From assembly GCF_000710915.1 (NCBI RefSeq), contig NZ_BAUA01000150.1, forward strand, positions 44,207-108,206: a stretch of DNA of 64,000 nucleotides, in the 5' to 3' direction. The stretch comes from Nocardia brasiliensis IFM 10847. Its GTDB lineage: Bacteria > Actinomycetota > Actinomycetes > Mycobacteriales > Mycobacteriaceae. The translations under genes were made by a program, and so were the position numbers. This document shows, piece after piece, positions 7,714 through 15,848 of this stretch. The number at the start of each line of letters is the position of its first letter. The stretch's first letter is position 1. Under the pieces are notes generated by a model. It saw nothing but the letters and a program-made list of their open reading frames with translations. It was not told the origin of the DNA and made no database searches.

Positions 7714-8916
7714 ATGTCCGAACGCGTCGTACTCGCCTACTCCGGTGGGCTGGACACCTCCGTCGCGATCAGCTGGATCGGCAAGGAGACCGGTGCCGAG
7801 GTGGTGGCTGTGGCCATCGACCTGGGCCAGGGTGGCGAGGACATGAACGTGGTGCGCCAGCGAGCGCTCGACTGCGGCGCGGTCGAGGCCATCGTGGTGG
7901 ACGCCCGCGACGAATTCGCCGACGAGTACTGCCTGCCCACCATCCAGGCGAACGCGATGTACATGGGTCAGTACCCGCTGGTCTCCGCGATCAGCCGGCC
8001 GCTCATCGTCAAGCACCTGGTGGAGGCGGCCAAGTTCCACGGCGCGAGCACCGTCGCGCACGGCTGCACCGGCAAGGGCAACGACCAGGTCCGCTTCGAG
8101 GTCGGCATCGGCGCGCTCGCGCCCGACCTGAACGTGATCGCCCCGGTCCGCGACTACGCCTGGACCCGGGAGAAGGCCATCGCCTTCGCCGAGGAGAACG
8201 CGCTGCCGATCAACGTCACCAAGAAGTCGCCCTTCTCGATCGACCAGAACGTGTGGGGCCGGGCCGTCGAGACCGGCTTCCTCGAAGACCTGTGGAACGC
8301 GCCGACCAAGGACGTCTACGACTACACCGCCGACCCGACCGTCAACTTCGAGGCGCCGGACGAGCTGATCGTGTCCTTCGAGCGTGGTGTGCCGGTCGCC
8401 ATCGACGGCCGCTCCGTCAGCGTGCTGGAAGCGATCGTCGAGCTGAACCATCGGGCTGGACGGCAGGGTGTCGGCCGGCTCGACATGGTCGAGGATCGGC
8501 TCGTCGGCATCAAGAGCCGTGAGATCTACGAGGCCCCCGGCGCGATCGTGCTGATCACCGCGCACCAGGCGCTGGAAAACGTCACCATCGAGCGTGAGCT
8601 TGGCCGGTACAAGCGGCAGGTCGAGCAGCGCTGGGGCGAGCTGGCCTACGACGGCCTGTGGTTCTCCCCGCTGAAGCGGGCGCTGGACGCCTTCATCGGC
8701 GACACCCAGCAGGCTGTCACCGGCGATATCCGGATGGTGCTGCACGGCGGCAGCGCGGTGATCAACGGCCGGCGCTCGGACCAGTCGCTCTACGACTTCA
8801 ACCTGGCCACCTACGACGAGGGCGATACCTTCGACCAGTCGCTGGCCAAGGGCTTCGTGCAGATCCACGGCCTGTCCTCCAAGGTCGCCGCGCGCCGGGA
8901 CCTGAACCAGAAGTAG
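7714..8916 (+). CDS. argG: argininosuccinate synthase
   Basis: ATP-dependent joining of citrulline and aspartate to argininosuccinate. The 400-residue type-1 enzyme begins MSERVVLAYSGGLDTS, where the SGGLDTS motif is the N-type ATP pyrophosphatase loop. HGCTGKGNDQVRFE follows near residue 115. The ATG at 7714 is taken over the upstream in-frame codon at 7624 because GAGGAG lies 10 nt before it and family members start here. It is transcribed from its own ARG-box promoter rather than from argC. Confidence 0.95.
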   Translation: MSERVVLAYSGGLDTSVAISWIGKETGAEVVAVAIDLGQGGEDMNVVRQRALDCGAVEAIVVDARDEFADEYCLPTIQANAMYMGQYPLVSAISRPLIVKHLVEAAKFHGASTVAHGCTGKGNDQVRFEVGIGALAPDLNVIAPVRDYAWTREKAIAFAEENALPINVTKKSPFSIDQNVWGRAVETGFLEDLWNAPTKDVYDYTADPTVNFEAPDELIVSFERGVPVAIDGRSVSVLEAIVELNHRAGRQGVGRLDMVEDRLVGIKSREIYEAPGAIVLITAHQALENVTIERELGRYKRQVEQRWGELAYDGLWFSPLKRALDAFIGDTQQAVTGDIRMVLHGGSAVINGRRSDQSLYDFNLATYDEGDTFDQSLAKGFVQIHGLSSKVAARRDLNQK

Positions 8917-8975
8917 GCGGCGCGCGCAGTAGCCTCGGACGGGTCGGCCCTGAACCGGCCGACCCGAAGGGAGCG

Positions 8976-9878
8976 ATGATGCGGACCGACGACGACAGCT
9001 GGGACATCGTGACGAGCGTCGGCGCGACGGCGCTCGGTGTCGCCGCGGTGCGCGCGGGCGAGTCCCGGCGGCCGGACGCGCTGTTCCGTGATCCGTACGC
9101 CGAGGTCCTGGTGGACGCGGTCGATCCGGCCGCCTGGGCCCGGCTCGTTCAGGGCTCCGGCGATGCCGATCCGGCCGCGACGCGCTCCTACGGGCTGCTC
9201 GCCGACCTCATCGTCGCGCGCACCTGCTACTTCGACGACTTCTTCGCCGCGGTAGTGGCCGCGGGCATCCGGCAGATCGTGATCGTGGCCGCCGGGCTCG
9301 ACGCCAGGTCCTACCGGCTCGAATGGGCCGGTGGCAGTATGTTGTACGAGCTGGACCAGCCGAAAGTGTTGCAGTTCAAGGCTTCCGCTTTCGCTGCGCA
9401 GGGCATCGCACCGGCGGTCGAGCGCCGCGAGGTCCCGGTGGATCTGCGTGACGACTGGCCTGCGGCTTTGCGGGACAAGGGTTTCGACTCCGCCGTGCCG
9501 ACCGCGTGGCTCGTCGAGGGACTGCTGCGCTACCTGCCCGCCGACGCCCAGGACCGGCTGCTGACGGCCGTGACGGAACTCAGCGCGCCGGGCAGCCGGG
9601 TCGCGCTCAACATGACCTTGGCCGAAGCGCCCGACACGGTGCACAGCGACGACGCCAGAGCGCGGATGCGGGCCGCGTTCGACGTCGATGTCGACGTGGG
9701 CACGCTGTGGTATCCGGCCGAAGGCCGCAGTGATCCGGTCGCCTGGTTCACCGAACAGGGCTGGTCCGCAACGCGGGCCGACCCGGCGACCGTGCTGGCC
9801 GAACACGGCCGCCCCGTCGCCGCGGACCTTGCCGCGCATATGAGAACCCATCTACTGATGACCGCCATCCGACCCTGA
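8976..9878 (+). CDS. class I SAM-dependent methyltransferase, TIGR00027/LCM type
   Basis: A 300-residue protein of the actinobacterial family related to leucine carboxyl methyltransferases (PF04072), expanded in mycobacteria and nocardiae. Visible hallmarks are FRDPYAEVLVDAV near residue 35, IVIVAAGLDARSYRL (SAM-binding strand and loop) near residue 105, YELDQPKVLQFK (acidic residue for the SAM ribose), and the post-core WLVEGLLRYLP. The start could be either of two adjacent ATGs, 8976 or 8979, after AAGGGAG. Substrate unknown. Its position between argG and argH is unusual and may reflect insertion. Confidence 0.85.
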   Translation: MMRTDDDSWDIVTSVGATALGVAAVRAGESRRPDALFRDPYAEVLVDAVDPAAWARLVQGSGDADPAATRSYGLLADLIVARTCYFDDFFAAVVAAGIRQIVIVAAGLDARSYRLEWAGGSMLYELDQPKVLQFKASAFAAQGIAPAVERREVPVDLRDDWPAALRDKGFDSAVPTAWLVEGLLRYLPADAQDRLLTAVTELSAPGSRVALNMTLAEAPDTVHSDDARARMRAAFDVDVDVGTLWYPAEGRSDPVAWFTEQGWSATRADPATVLAEHGRPVAADLAAHMRTHLLMTAIRP

Positions 9879-9892
9879 GGAGACAGCACACC

Positions 9893-11314
9893 ATGACGCA
9901 GAGCGGCAGCACGAACACAGGTGCGCTCTGGGGCGGGCGATTCGCGTCCGGACCGGCCGAGGCGATGGCCGCGCTGAGCAAGTCGACCCAGTTCGACTGG
10001 GTCTTGGCGCCCTACGACATTCGCGCGTCCAAGGCGCACGCCCGCGTGCTGCACAAGGCCGGACTGCTGTCCGAGAGCGACCTCGCCGGGATGCTGGCCG
10101 GGCTGGACCAGCTTGCCGCGGACGTGGACTCGGGTGCGTTCGGGCCCGCCGACTCGGACGAGGACGTGCACGGCGCTCTGGAACGCGGGCTGATCGAACG
10201 GGTCGGCGCCGAACTCGGCGGCCGGTTGCGCGCCGGGCGGTCCCGCAACGACCAGGTGGCCACGCTGTTCCGGATGTGGTTGCGCGACGCGGTCCGGCGG
10301 GTCGCGGCGGGACTGATCGAGGTCGTCGACGCGCTGGTGACGCAGGCGGGCGCGCACCCGGACGCGGTGATGCCGGGCAAGACGCACCTGCAGGCCGCGC
10401 AGCCGGTGCTGCTCGCGCACCACCTGCTCGCCCACGCCCATCCGCTGCTGCGCGATATCGATCGGCTGCGCGACTTCGACAAGCGGGCCGCGGTGTCGCC
10501 GTACGGTTCCGGCGCGCTGGCCGGTTCCTCGCTCGGGCTCGACCCCGAGGCGATCGCCGCCGAACTGGATTTCGATGCGGCAGCGGCCAATTCGATCGAC
10601 GCCACGTCGTCGCGCGATTTCGCCGCCGAGGCCGCGTTCGTGCTCGCCATGATCGGGGTCGACCTCAGCCGCATGGCCGAAGAGGTGATCCTGTGGAGCA
10701 CACCGGAATTCGGGTACATCACGCTGGCCGACGCCTGGTCCACCGGCTCCTCGATCATGCCGCAGAAGAAGAACCCGGACGTCTCCGAACTCACCAGGGG
10801 CAAGGCGGGCCGGCTCATCGGCAACCTCACCGGGCTGCTGGCCACGCTGAAGGCGCAACCGCTGGCCTATAACCGGGATCTGCAGGAGGACAAGGAACCC
10901 CTGTTCGATTCGGTGGCGCAGCTGGAACTCCTGCTGCCGGCCATCGCGGGCCTGGTCTCGACCCTCACGTTCCACACCGAGCGGATGGCCGAGCTCGCCC
11001 CCGCCGGTTTCACCCTGGCCACCGATATCGCCGAATGGCTGGTCCGGCAAGGCGTTCCGTTCCGGGTCGCGCACGAAGCGGCCGGTGCCTGCGTGCGTGC
11101 CGCGGAAGCACGCGGCGTGGGACTCGACGAACTCACCGACGCGGAATTCGCCGCCATCGACCCCGCCCTCACCCCCCAGGTCCGCGAAGTACTCACCGTC
11201 GAGGGCTCCATCGCGTCCCGCAACGCCCGCGGCGGCACCGCGGGCACCCAGGTCACCCGCCAGCTCGACGAAATCCGCACGGCCACCGGCGAAGTACGCA
11301 CCTGGCTCAGCTGA
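9893..11314 (+). CDS. argH: argininosuccinate lyase
   Basis: Last step of arginine synthesis: splits argininosuccinate to arginine and fumarate. The 473-residue protein belongs to the fumarase/aspartase superfamily. It shows LWGGRFASGP at the N-terminus and the family signature GSSIMPQKKNPD (around residues 281-292) carrying the catalytic serine loop. SRNDQVAT is near residue 116. The ATG follows GAGGAGA by about 8 nt, and the gene begins 14 bp after the methyltransferase, probably on the argG transcript. A hairpin follows. Confidence 0.95.
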   Translation: MTQSGSTNTGALWGGRFASGPAEAMAALSKSTQFDWVLAPYDIRASKAHARVLHKAGLLSESDLAGMLAGLDQLAADVDSGAFGPADSDEDVHGALERGLIERVGAELGGRLRAGRSRNDQVATLFRMWLRDAVRRVAAGLIEVVDALVTQAGAHPDAVMPGKTHLQAAQPVLLAHHLLAHAHPLLRDIDRLRDFDKRAAVSPYGSGALAGSSLGLDPEAIAAELDFDAAAANSIDATSSRDFAAEAAFVLAMIGVDLSRMAEEVILWSTPEFGYITLADAWSTGSSIMPQKKNPDVSELTRGKAGRLIGNLTGLLATLKAQPLAYNRDLQEDKEPLFDSVAQLELLLPAIAGLVSTLTFHTERMAELAPAGFTLATDIAEWLVRQGVPFRVAHEAAGACVRAAEARGVGLDELTDAEFAAIDPALTPQVREVLTVEGSIASRNARGGTAGTQVTRQLDEIRTATGEVRTWLS

Positions 11315-11365
11315 TCTGCGCGGGCCGCTGCGCTCGCCCGGTGCACTGCGTTTTCGGCCGAGACG

Positions 11366-11386
11366 CGCCCGCATGCGGTGCGGGCG
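11366..11386. terminator. hairpin between convergent genes
   Basis: CGCCCGCA and TGCGGGCG form a perfect 8-bp stem with a 5-nt loop. It lies 52 bp after argH and 20 bp before the end of the convergent membrane-protein gene. There is no T-tract, as is common in actinobacteria. Confidence 0.5.
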
Positions 11387-11405
11387 GATGACCGTGCGAC
11401 GCGGT

Positions 11406-12092
11406 TCAGCGGGGGAACAACGCTGCTACGTGGAGGAGCGGCGCGGCCAGGGCGGGGATGGCGTTCGGGTCTTTCAGGCGTCCGGGGCGGTAGGTGACCA
11501 GGTCGTGGTTGCCGACGCTCCAGTGCGGGACGGCGTTGTGCAGGTGGGCGGTGATCAGATCCTTGGTGACCAGCCAGTGGGCGTACCGGGGATCGGGGGA
11601 GACGATGCGGAAGCGGGAATCGAAGTCCGGATTGCCGGTGGCGGTGGGTTTGTCGCCGAACAAGCTGCGGCCGAGCTGAGAGAACAGGCCGCGGGTCAAC
11701 ACGGCGACCGGCCGGTGCGGCTGGGACAGGTGCACGACGATGACGATGTAGTAGTGCGTCGTCGTACTGGTCGTGCTGTGCGAGGTCGAGGAGAAGTTGC
11801 TGGACGAGGTGGTCTCGTACGAATAGTCCGCGACGGTCACCCAGCGGCCGTCGAGCTGCCCCGTCATCGTCACACCCAGGCCGCGCTTGTTGCGCCCGGG
11901 TAGGCGCACGGTCCAGTCCGCCCGGACCCGCTCCGCGTAGGACCAGCCGTGCGCGTGCGCCCAGCCGGCCAGCGCGGCCTTACGCCTGCGTTCGGCGCGA
12001 ATCGACAGCGGGACAACCACAACGAGCACGATCACGACGGTCACCACGATCACGCCGATGATCAGCACCATCACGTCCACGCTGATCACCAC
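11406..12092 (-). CDS. membrane-anchored hypothetical protein
   Basis: A 228-residue protein with one strongly hydrophobic N-terminal helix (about residues 6-30, mostly V and I) followed by RAERRRK, predicting an N-out/C-in anchor with a cytosolic body. A Ser/Thr-rich stretch (SSSNFSSTSHSTTSTTTHY) near residues 96-114 divides the body. I recognise no catalytic motif. The first codon is a GTG with AAGGT close upstream; an ATG 18 nt later is also possible. The divergent neighbour is an SMR transporter, with no obvious link. Confidence 0.6.
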   Translation of the reverse strand: MVISVDVMVLIIGVIVVTVVIVLVVVVPLSIRAERRRKAALAGWAHAHGWSYAERVRADWTVRLPGRNKRGLGVTMTGQLDGRWVTVADYSYETTSSSNFSSTSHSTTSTTTHYYIVIVVHLSQPHRPVAVLTRGLFSQLGRSLFGDKPTATGNPDFDSRFRIVSPDPRYAHWLVTKDLITAHLHNAVPHWSVGNHDLVTYRPGRLKDPNAIPALAAPLLHVAALFPR

Positions 12093-12155
12093 ACCTTGTC
12101 GCCGTTCGCCCCCCGCACCGCCTTGCCATTGTCCGATACTCGCTACGCTGCCGCC

Positions 12156-12479
12156 ATGACCATGCTTCTGCTGGCCTTGGCCATCGCGTCCGAGGTGACC
12201 GCCACCGTTTCCCTGAAGCTGTCCGAGGGTTTCACCAAACTGGTCCCCTCGATCGTCGTGGTCATCGGTTACGGCGCCGCCTTCTGGTTCCTGTCCCAGT
12301 CGTTGAAGCGCGGCATGCAGATCGGCGTCGCCTACGGCATCTGGTCGGCCGTCGGCGTAGCCGCCATCGCCGTCATCGGCGTCCTCTTCCTGGACGAACG
12401 CCTCACCCTCATCCAGGTAGGCGGCATAGCCCTCGTCATCCTCGGCGTTCTAGCCCTGGAACTCGGCGGCCAGCACTGA
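12156..12479 (+). CDS. small multidrug resistance (SMR) efflux protein
   Basis: A 107-residue four-helix inner-membrane proton antiporter of the EmrE/Mmr/QacE type. Glu13 in LAIASEVTAT is the membrane-embedded carboxylate that binds proton and cation. The third helix carries GVAYGIWSAVG and the protein ends in the helix IALVILGVLALEL. Only one SMR gene is present, so a homodimer is expected. The longer frame upstream has no support; MTMLLLALAIASE is the standard family start. Confidence 0.88.
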   Translation: MTMLLLALAIASEVTATVSLKLSEGFTKLVPSIVVVIGYGAAFWFLSQSLKRGMQIGVAYGIWSAVGVAAIAVIGVLFLDERLTLIQVGGIALVILGVLALELGGQH

Positions 12480-12802
12480 ACCGGCGACCGAATCTGTCGG
12501 TTTCACCAGGTGACTACTCCGCTCGGCGACAGGAATGGGCTGCGATTCCTTTGACGTGGCACTGCACCGGGCGGTTCTGGTGAAACGGGGATTTCCGGGA
12601 AGGGTGTCTGAGGCAATTCCTGCCGCACTACTCCATAGCGTGTTCGTATGGAACATTGAGTGCATTGTTTTCGGGGGCGGAAAAGTGGGATTGCGTTGGG
12701 GTGGACGCATTTTGTCGAAATCGTCCCATGAGATCGGGGGCGGTCGTAGCATCGGGCGATGGACTGGACGTTTGCTCAGCTGCGCGTGCGCGGATGTGGC
12801 CG
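12480..12802. other. intergenic, probable promoter region of the ABC importer
   Basis: The stretch between the SMR gene and the ATPase gene holds no convincing gene. The ATPase frame is open back to 12656, but that part has no similarity to transporter ATPases. The centre (about 12620-12700) is less GC-rich than its surroundings, as expected for a promoter, but I cannot name a definite -10/-35 pair. Confidence 0.4.
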
Positions 12803-13609
12803 ATGACCTCGGACGATGCGGCGAAAACGGCCGATGCGCCTGCGGAATCGGCGGTCGCGTTGCGGGCCGAGGGACTGGTGAAGCGGTACGGCGGTGTCGA
12901 GGCGCTGCGCGGCGCGAACTTTCAGGTGAGCGCGGGCGAAGTCGTCGCGTTGATCGGGGACAACGGCGCGGGCAAATCGACGCTCGTGAAATGCCTTTCC
13001 GGCGCCGAACAGCCCGATTCCGGGCGGATTCTGCTGGACGGCAAGCCGGTGGTGCTGAATACCCCGACGGCGGCCCGCAAACTCGGCGTGGAAACCGTGT
13101 ATCAGGATCTCGCGGTGGCCCCGGACCTGGATCCGGCGGCGAATCTGTTCCTCGGCCGGGAGCTGGTGCGCAAAGGGTTACCCGGCAAGCTCGGCATGCT
13201 CGACCGCACAGCGATGAGAGTCCAAGCGGTCGAACACTTCCGGCGGCTCGGGGTGACCCTGCAGAGCACCGATGTGCCGATCGGTTCGCTCTCGGGCGGC
13301 CAGCGGCAGAGTGTCGCGGTCGCCAGGGCGGTGATGTGGGCGAGCAAGGTGGTGTTCATGGACGAGCCGACCGCCGCGCTCGGCGTGGTGCAGCGTGAGC
13401 GGGTGCTCGACGTGATCCGCCGGGTCCGCGATCAGGGCATCGCCGTGGTGTTGATCAGTCACAACATGCCGGAGGTGCTGGCGGTCGCCGACCGCATCGA
13501 GGTGCTCCGGCTGGGCAAGCGGGTGGCGCGGTTCACCGCGGCCGACGCCACGCTCGAACAATTGGTGGGCGCCATGACCGGCGCGCTGTCACAGGAGGAA
13601 GCGGCATGA
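12803..13609 (+). CDS. monosaccharide-type ABC importer, ATP-binding subunit
   Basis: A 268-residue single nucleotide-binding domain of the carbohydrate uptake class with one ATPase cassette (FrcA-like), not the double-cassette RbsA type. Motifs in order are Walker A GDNGAGKST (about 52-60), Q-loop VYQDLAV, signature LSGGQRQSV, Walker B VVFMDEPTA and the switch histidine in VLISHNM. The start is taken at the ATG at 12803; 12794 is an alternative, and neither has a strong ribosome-binding site. It overlaps the permease gene by 4 bp, so ATPase, permease and binding protein form one operon. Confidence 0.9.
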   Translation: MTSDDAAKTADAPAESAVALRAEGLVKRYGGVEALRGANFQVSAGEVVALIGDNGAGKSTLVKCLSGAEQPDSGRILLDGKPVVLNTPTAARKLGVETVYQDLAVAPDLDPAANLFLGRELVRKGLPGKLGMLDRTAMRVQAVEHFRRLGVTLQSTDVPIGSLSGGQRQSVAVARAVMWASKVVFMDEPTAALGVVQRERVLDVIRRVRDQGIAVVLISHNMPEVLAVADRIEVLRLGKRVARFTAADATLEQLVGAMTGALSQEEAA

Positions 13610-14670
13610 CGCGCCCCGGCGGTTCCCAGGACGTCGCAGGCGAGGCGACCGGCAACGGCGCGGTCGAGCTACCGCAACGCACTGCCCTGCAACGGCTCAT
13701 GGGCGCGAGCACGGTGTGGATCGGCGTGGTGCTGGTCGCGCTGTGCATCGTGTTCAGCGTGCTGCGCCCCGACGCGTTCCCCACCCGCTTCACCTTTCAG
13801 ACGCTGCTCATCGAAACCTCGGTGCTGCTGGTGCTTTCGGTGGGCATGACGTTCGTGATCATCACCTCGGGCATCGATCTGTCGGTGGGCATGGTGTTGA
13901 TCTTCGCCGGTGTGATCGGCGCGAAGACGATGGAGGCGCTCAGCCCGGATCAGGACGCGACCAACGCGGGCTGGGGCATCATCGGCATCGGCTTCCTGCT
14001 TTCGGTTGTGGGCGGCGGTGTCTGGGGCCTGGTCAACGGAGTTCTGGTGGCCAAGGCCAAGATTCCGCCGCTGATCGTCACGCTCGGCTCGTTCGGCGCC
14101 GCGCTCGGTGCGGCGCAGCTGATCACCGGCGGCGTCGACACTCGCACCGTGCCCGAAAAACTGCGCAACACACTGGGTTTCGGCACCACCCTGGGCGGCG
14201 TGCCGAACCTGGTCCTGGTCGCCACCGTGGTGACCGTGCTGGCCGCCTGGGTACTGCACACCACCCGTTTCGGCCGCTACACCTATGCCATCGGCTCCAA
14301 CGAGGAGGCCGCGCGCCGCTCCGGCATCGCGGTCACCCGGCATCTGATCACCGTCTACCTGCTCACCGGGGTGCTGGCCGGGCTGGCCGGTTTCATGAAT
14401 CTGGCCTACTTCGGCACCACCACGATCGGCGGCCACACCACCGACAACCTGGACGCCATCGCGGGCGTGGTGATCGGCGGCACCAGCCTGTTCGGCGGGG
14501 ACGGGACGATCGTCGGGACGGTGATCGGCGTGTTCATCCCGTCGGTGCTGAAGAAGGGGTTCGTCATCGCGCAGGTGCCGGTGTTCTGGCAGCCGATCGC
14601 GGTGAGCGTGGTCCTCGTCGCGGCGGTCTGGTTCGACCAGTTCCGGCGCCGGGCCCGGGATCGGAAATAG
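13606..14670 (+). CDS. monosaccharide-type ABC importer, permease subunit
   Basis: A 354-residue inner-membrane protein of the RbsC/FrcC family with about ten hydrophobic segments. The signature GIDLSVGMVLIFAGVIGA is near residues 85-100, and GSNEEAARRSGIAV is the coupling segment facing the ATPase. The last 12 residues are basic and cytosolic (RRRARDRK). An N-terminal soluble extension of about 35 residues precedes the first helix. It would work as a homodimer with the flanking ATPase and the binding protein. The sugar cannot be told from sequence alone. Confidence 0.9.
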   Translation: MTRPGGSQDVAGEATGNGAVELPQRTALQRLMGASTVWIGVVLVALCIVFSVLRPDAFPTRFTFQTLLIETSVLLVLSVGMTFVIITSGIDLSVGMVLIFAGVIGAKTMEALSPDQDATNAGWGIIGIGFLLSVVGGGVWGLVNGVLVAKAKIPPLIVTLGSFGAALGAAQLITGGVDTRTVPEKLRNTLGFGTTLGGVPNLVLVATVVTVLAAWVLHTTRFGRYTYAIGSNEEAARRSGIAVTRHLITVYLLTGVLAGLAGFMNLAYFGTTTIGGHTTDNLDAIAGVVIGGTSLFGGDGTIVGTVIGVFIPSVLKKGFVIAQVPVFWQPIAVSVVLVAAVWFDQFRRRARDRK

Positions 14671-14704
14671 GTATGGCAACAACAGAAATGGCGGAGGTAG
14701 CCGA

Positions 14705-15679
14705 ATGAGGGTGGCGAAGCGGACCGCGGTGGTGATCGGCGCGATGGTGTCGGTCGGCGCGCTGCTGGCGGGTTGCAGTGGGCAGGTGAGCAATTCGGGC
14801 AGCGGCGACAGCAAGAAGCTGGTGCTGATCCCGGGCGTCGCGGACGAGCCGTTCTACATTTCGATGCAGTGCGGCGCGCAGGACGAGGCCGCGAAGCTCG
14901 GCTACAAGCTGGACACGCAGGCGCCGACCAAGTTCGACGCGGGCACGCAGACCCCGGTGCTGACCGGCGTGGTGGCGAACAAGCCGGGCGGCATCCTGAT
15001 CGCGCCGACACACGCCACCGCCATGGCCAATCCGATCAAGCAGGCCAAGGACGCGGGCATCAAGATCGTCGAGGTGGACACCGCGCTGGACGACACTTCC
15101 GTTGCGCTGTCGTCGATTTCGTCGGACAACAAGAAGGGCGGCGCGCTCGCGGCGCAGACTTTGGCGAAGCTGGTGGGGGACAAGGGCCCGGTGCTGGTGA
15201 TCAACACCAAGGCGGGCACGTCCACCACCGACGCCCGCGCGCAGGGCTTCGAGGAGGCGGTCAAGAGCTTCCCCGGCATCACCTCGCTCGGCGTGCAGTA
15301 CAACAACAACGAAGCGGCACAGGCGGCTTCGATCGTCACCGCGACGCTGGCGGCGCATCCCGATCTCGCCGGTATCTTCGCCACCAACCTGAGCTCCGCC
15401 GAGGGCGCGGCAACCGGTCTGCGCAACGCGAACAAACTCGGCCAGGTGAAGCTGGTCGGCTTCGACGCCAGCCCGAAGCAGGTCGAGGATCTGAAAGCCG
15501 GTACGGTGCAAGCCCTTATCGCTCAGGATCCCGCGGGCATCGGGGCGAAGGGCGTCGATCAGGCGGTCGCCGCGATCGAGGGCAAGCCGGTGACCCGGAC
15601 GATCCAGACCGACATGATCGCCATCACCCAGGCCGATATGGAGGCCAACTCGAAGTATTTCTACAAGCGCAAGTGCTGA
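14705..15679 (+). CDS. ABC importer substrate-binding lipoprotein
   Basis: A 324-residue type-1 periplasmic-binding-fold protein (Peripla_BP_4 group) that delivers ligand to the upstream permease. Its lipoprotein signal ends in LLAGC, making Cys24 the lipid-modified residue, followed by a Gly/Ser linker. Inside the mature part, GILIAPTHATAMANP, EVDTALDD and GIFATNLSSAEGA correspond to hinge and ligand-contact regions of ribose- and xylose-type binding proteins. The ligand is unknown. An 11-codon mini-ORF ends at its start codon. Confidence 0.88.
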   Translation: MRVAKRTAVVIGAMVSVGALLAGCSGQVSNSGSGDSKKLVLIPGVADEPFYISMQCGAQDEAAKLGYKLDTQAPTKFDAGTQTPVLTGVVANKPGGILIAPTHATAMANPIKQAKDAGIKIVEVDTALDDTSVALSSISSDNKKGGALAAQTLAKLVGDKGPVLVINTKAGTSTTDARAQGFEEAVKSFPGITSLGVQYNNNEAAQAASIVTATLAAHPDLAGIFATNLSSAEGAATGLRNANKLGQVKLVGFDASPKQVEDLKAGTVQALIAQDPAGIGAKGVDQAVAAIEGKPVTRTIQTDMIAITQADMEANSKYFYKRKC

Positions 15680-15697
15680 CCACTGCCCGATGAGGGG

Positions 15698-15725
15698 CCG
15701 ACCGGGCGCGTACGCGTCCGGTCGG
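15698..15725. terminator. hairpin terminator of the ABC importer operon
   Basis: CCGACCGG and CCGGTCGG form a perfect 8-bp stem. The intervening bases can extend it through a G-T pair and CGCG/CGCG, so the hairpin could reach 13 bp. It begins 18 bp after the binding-protein stop and has no T-tract. Confidence 0.6.
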
Positions 15726-15848
15726 CACGGGCGGGACAACCTGGCACGCAGCCGCTTTCCCCACTATCAACTGGGGTTTCATCACAGTGACGCATCGGCT
15801 TAATCTCCGACCATCCGGGATTCATCCATCCCTTCTGGAGGAGCCGAT

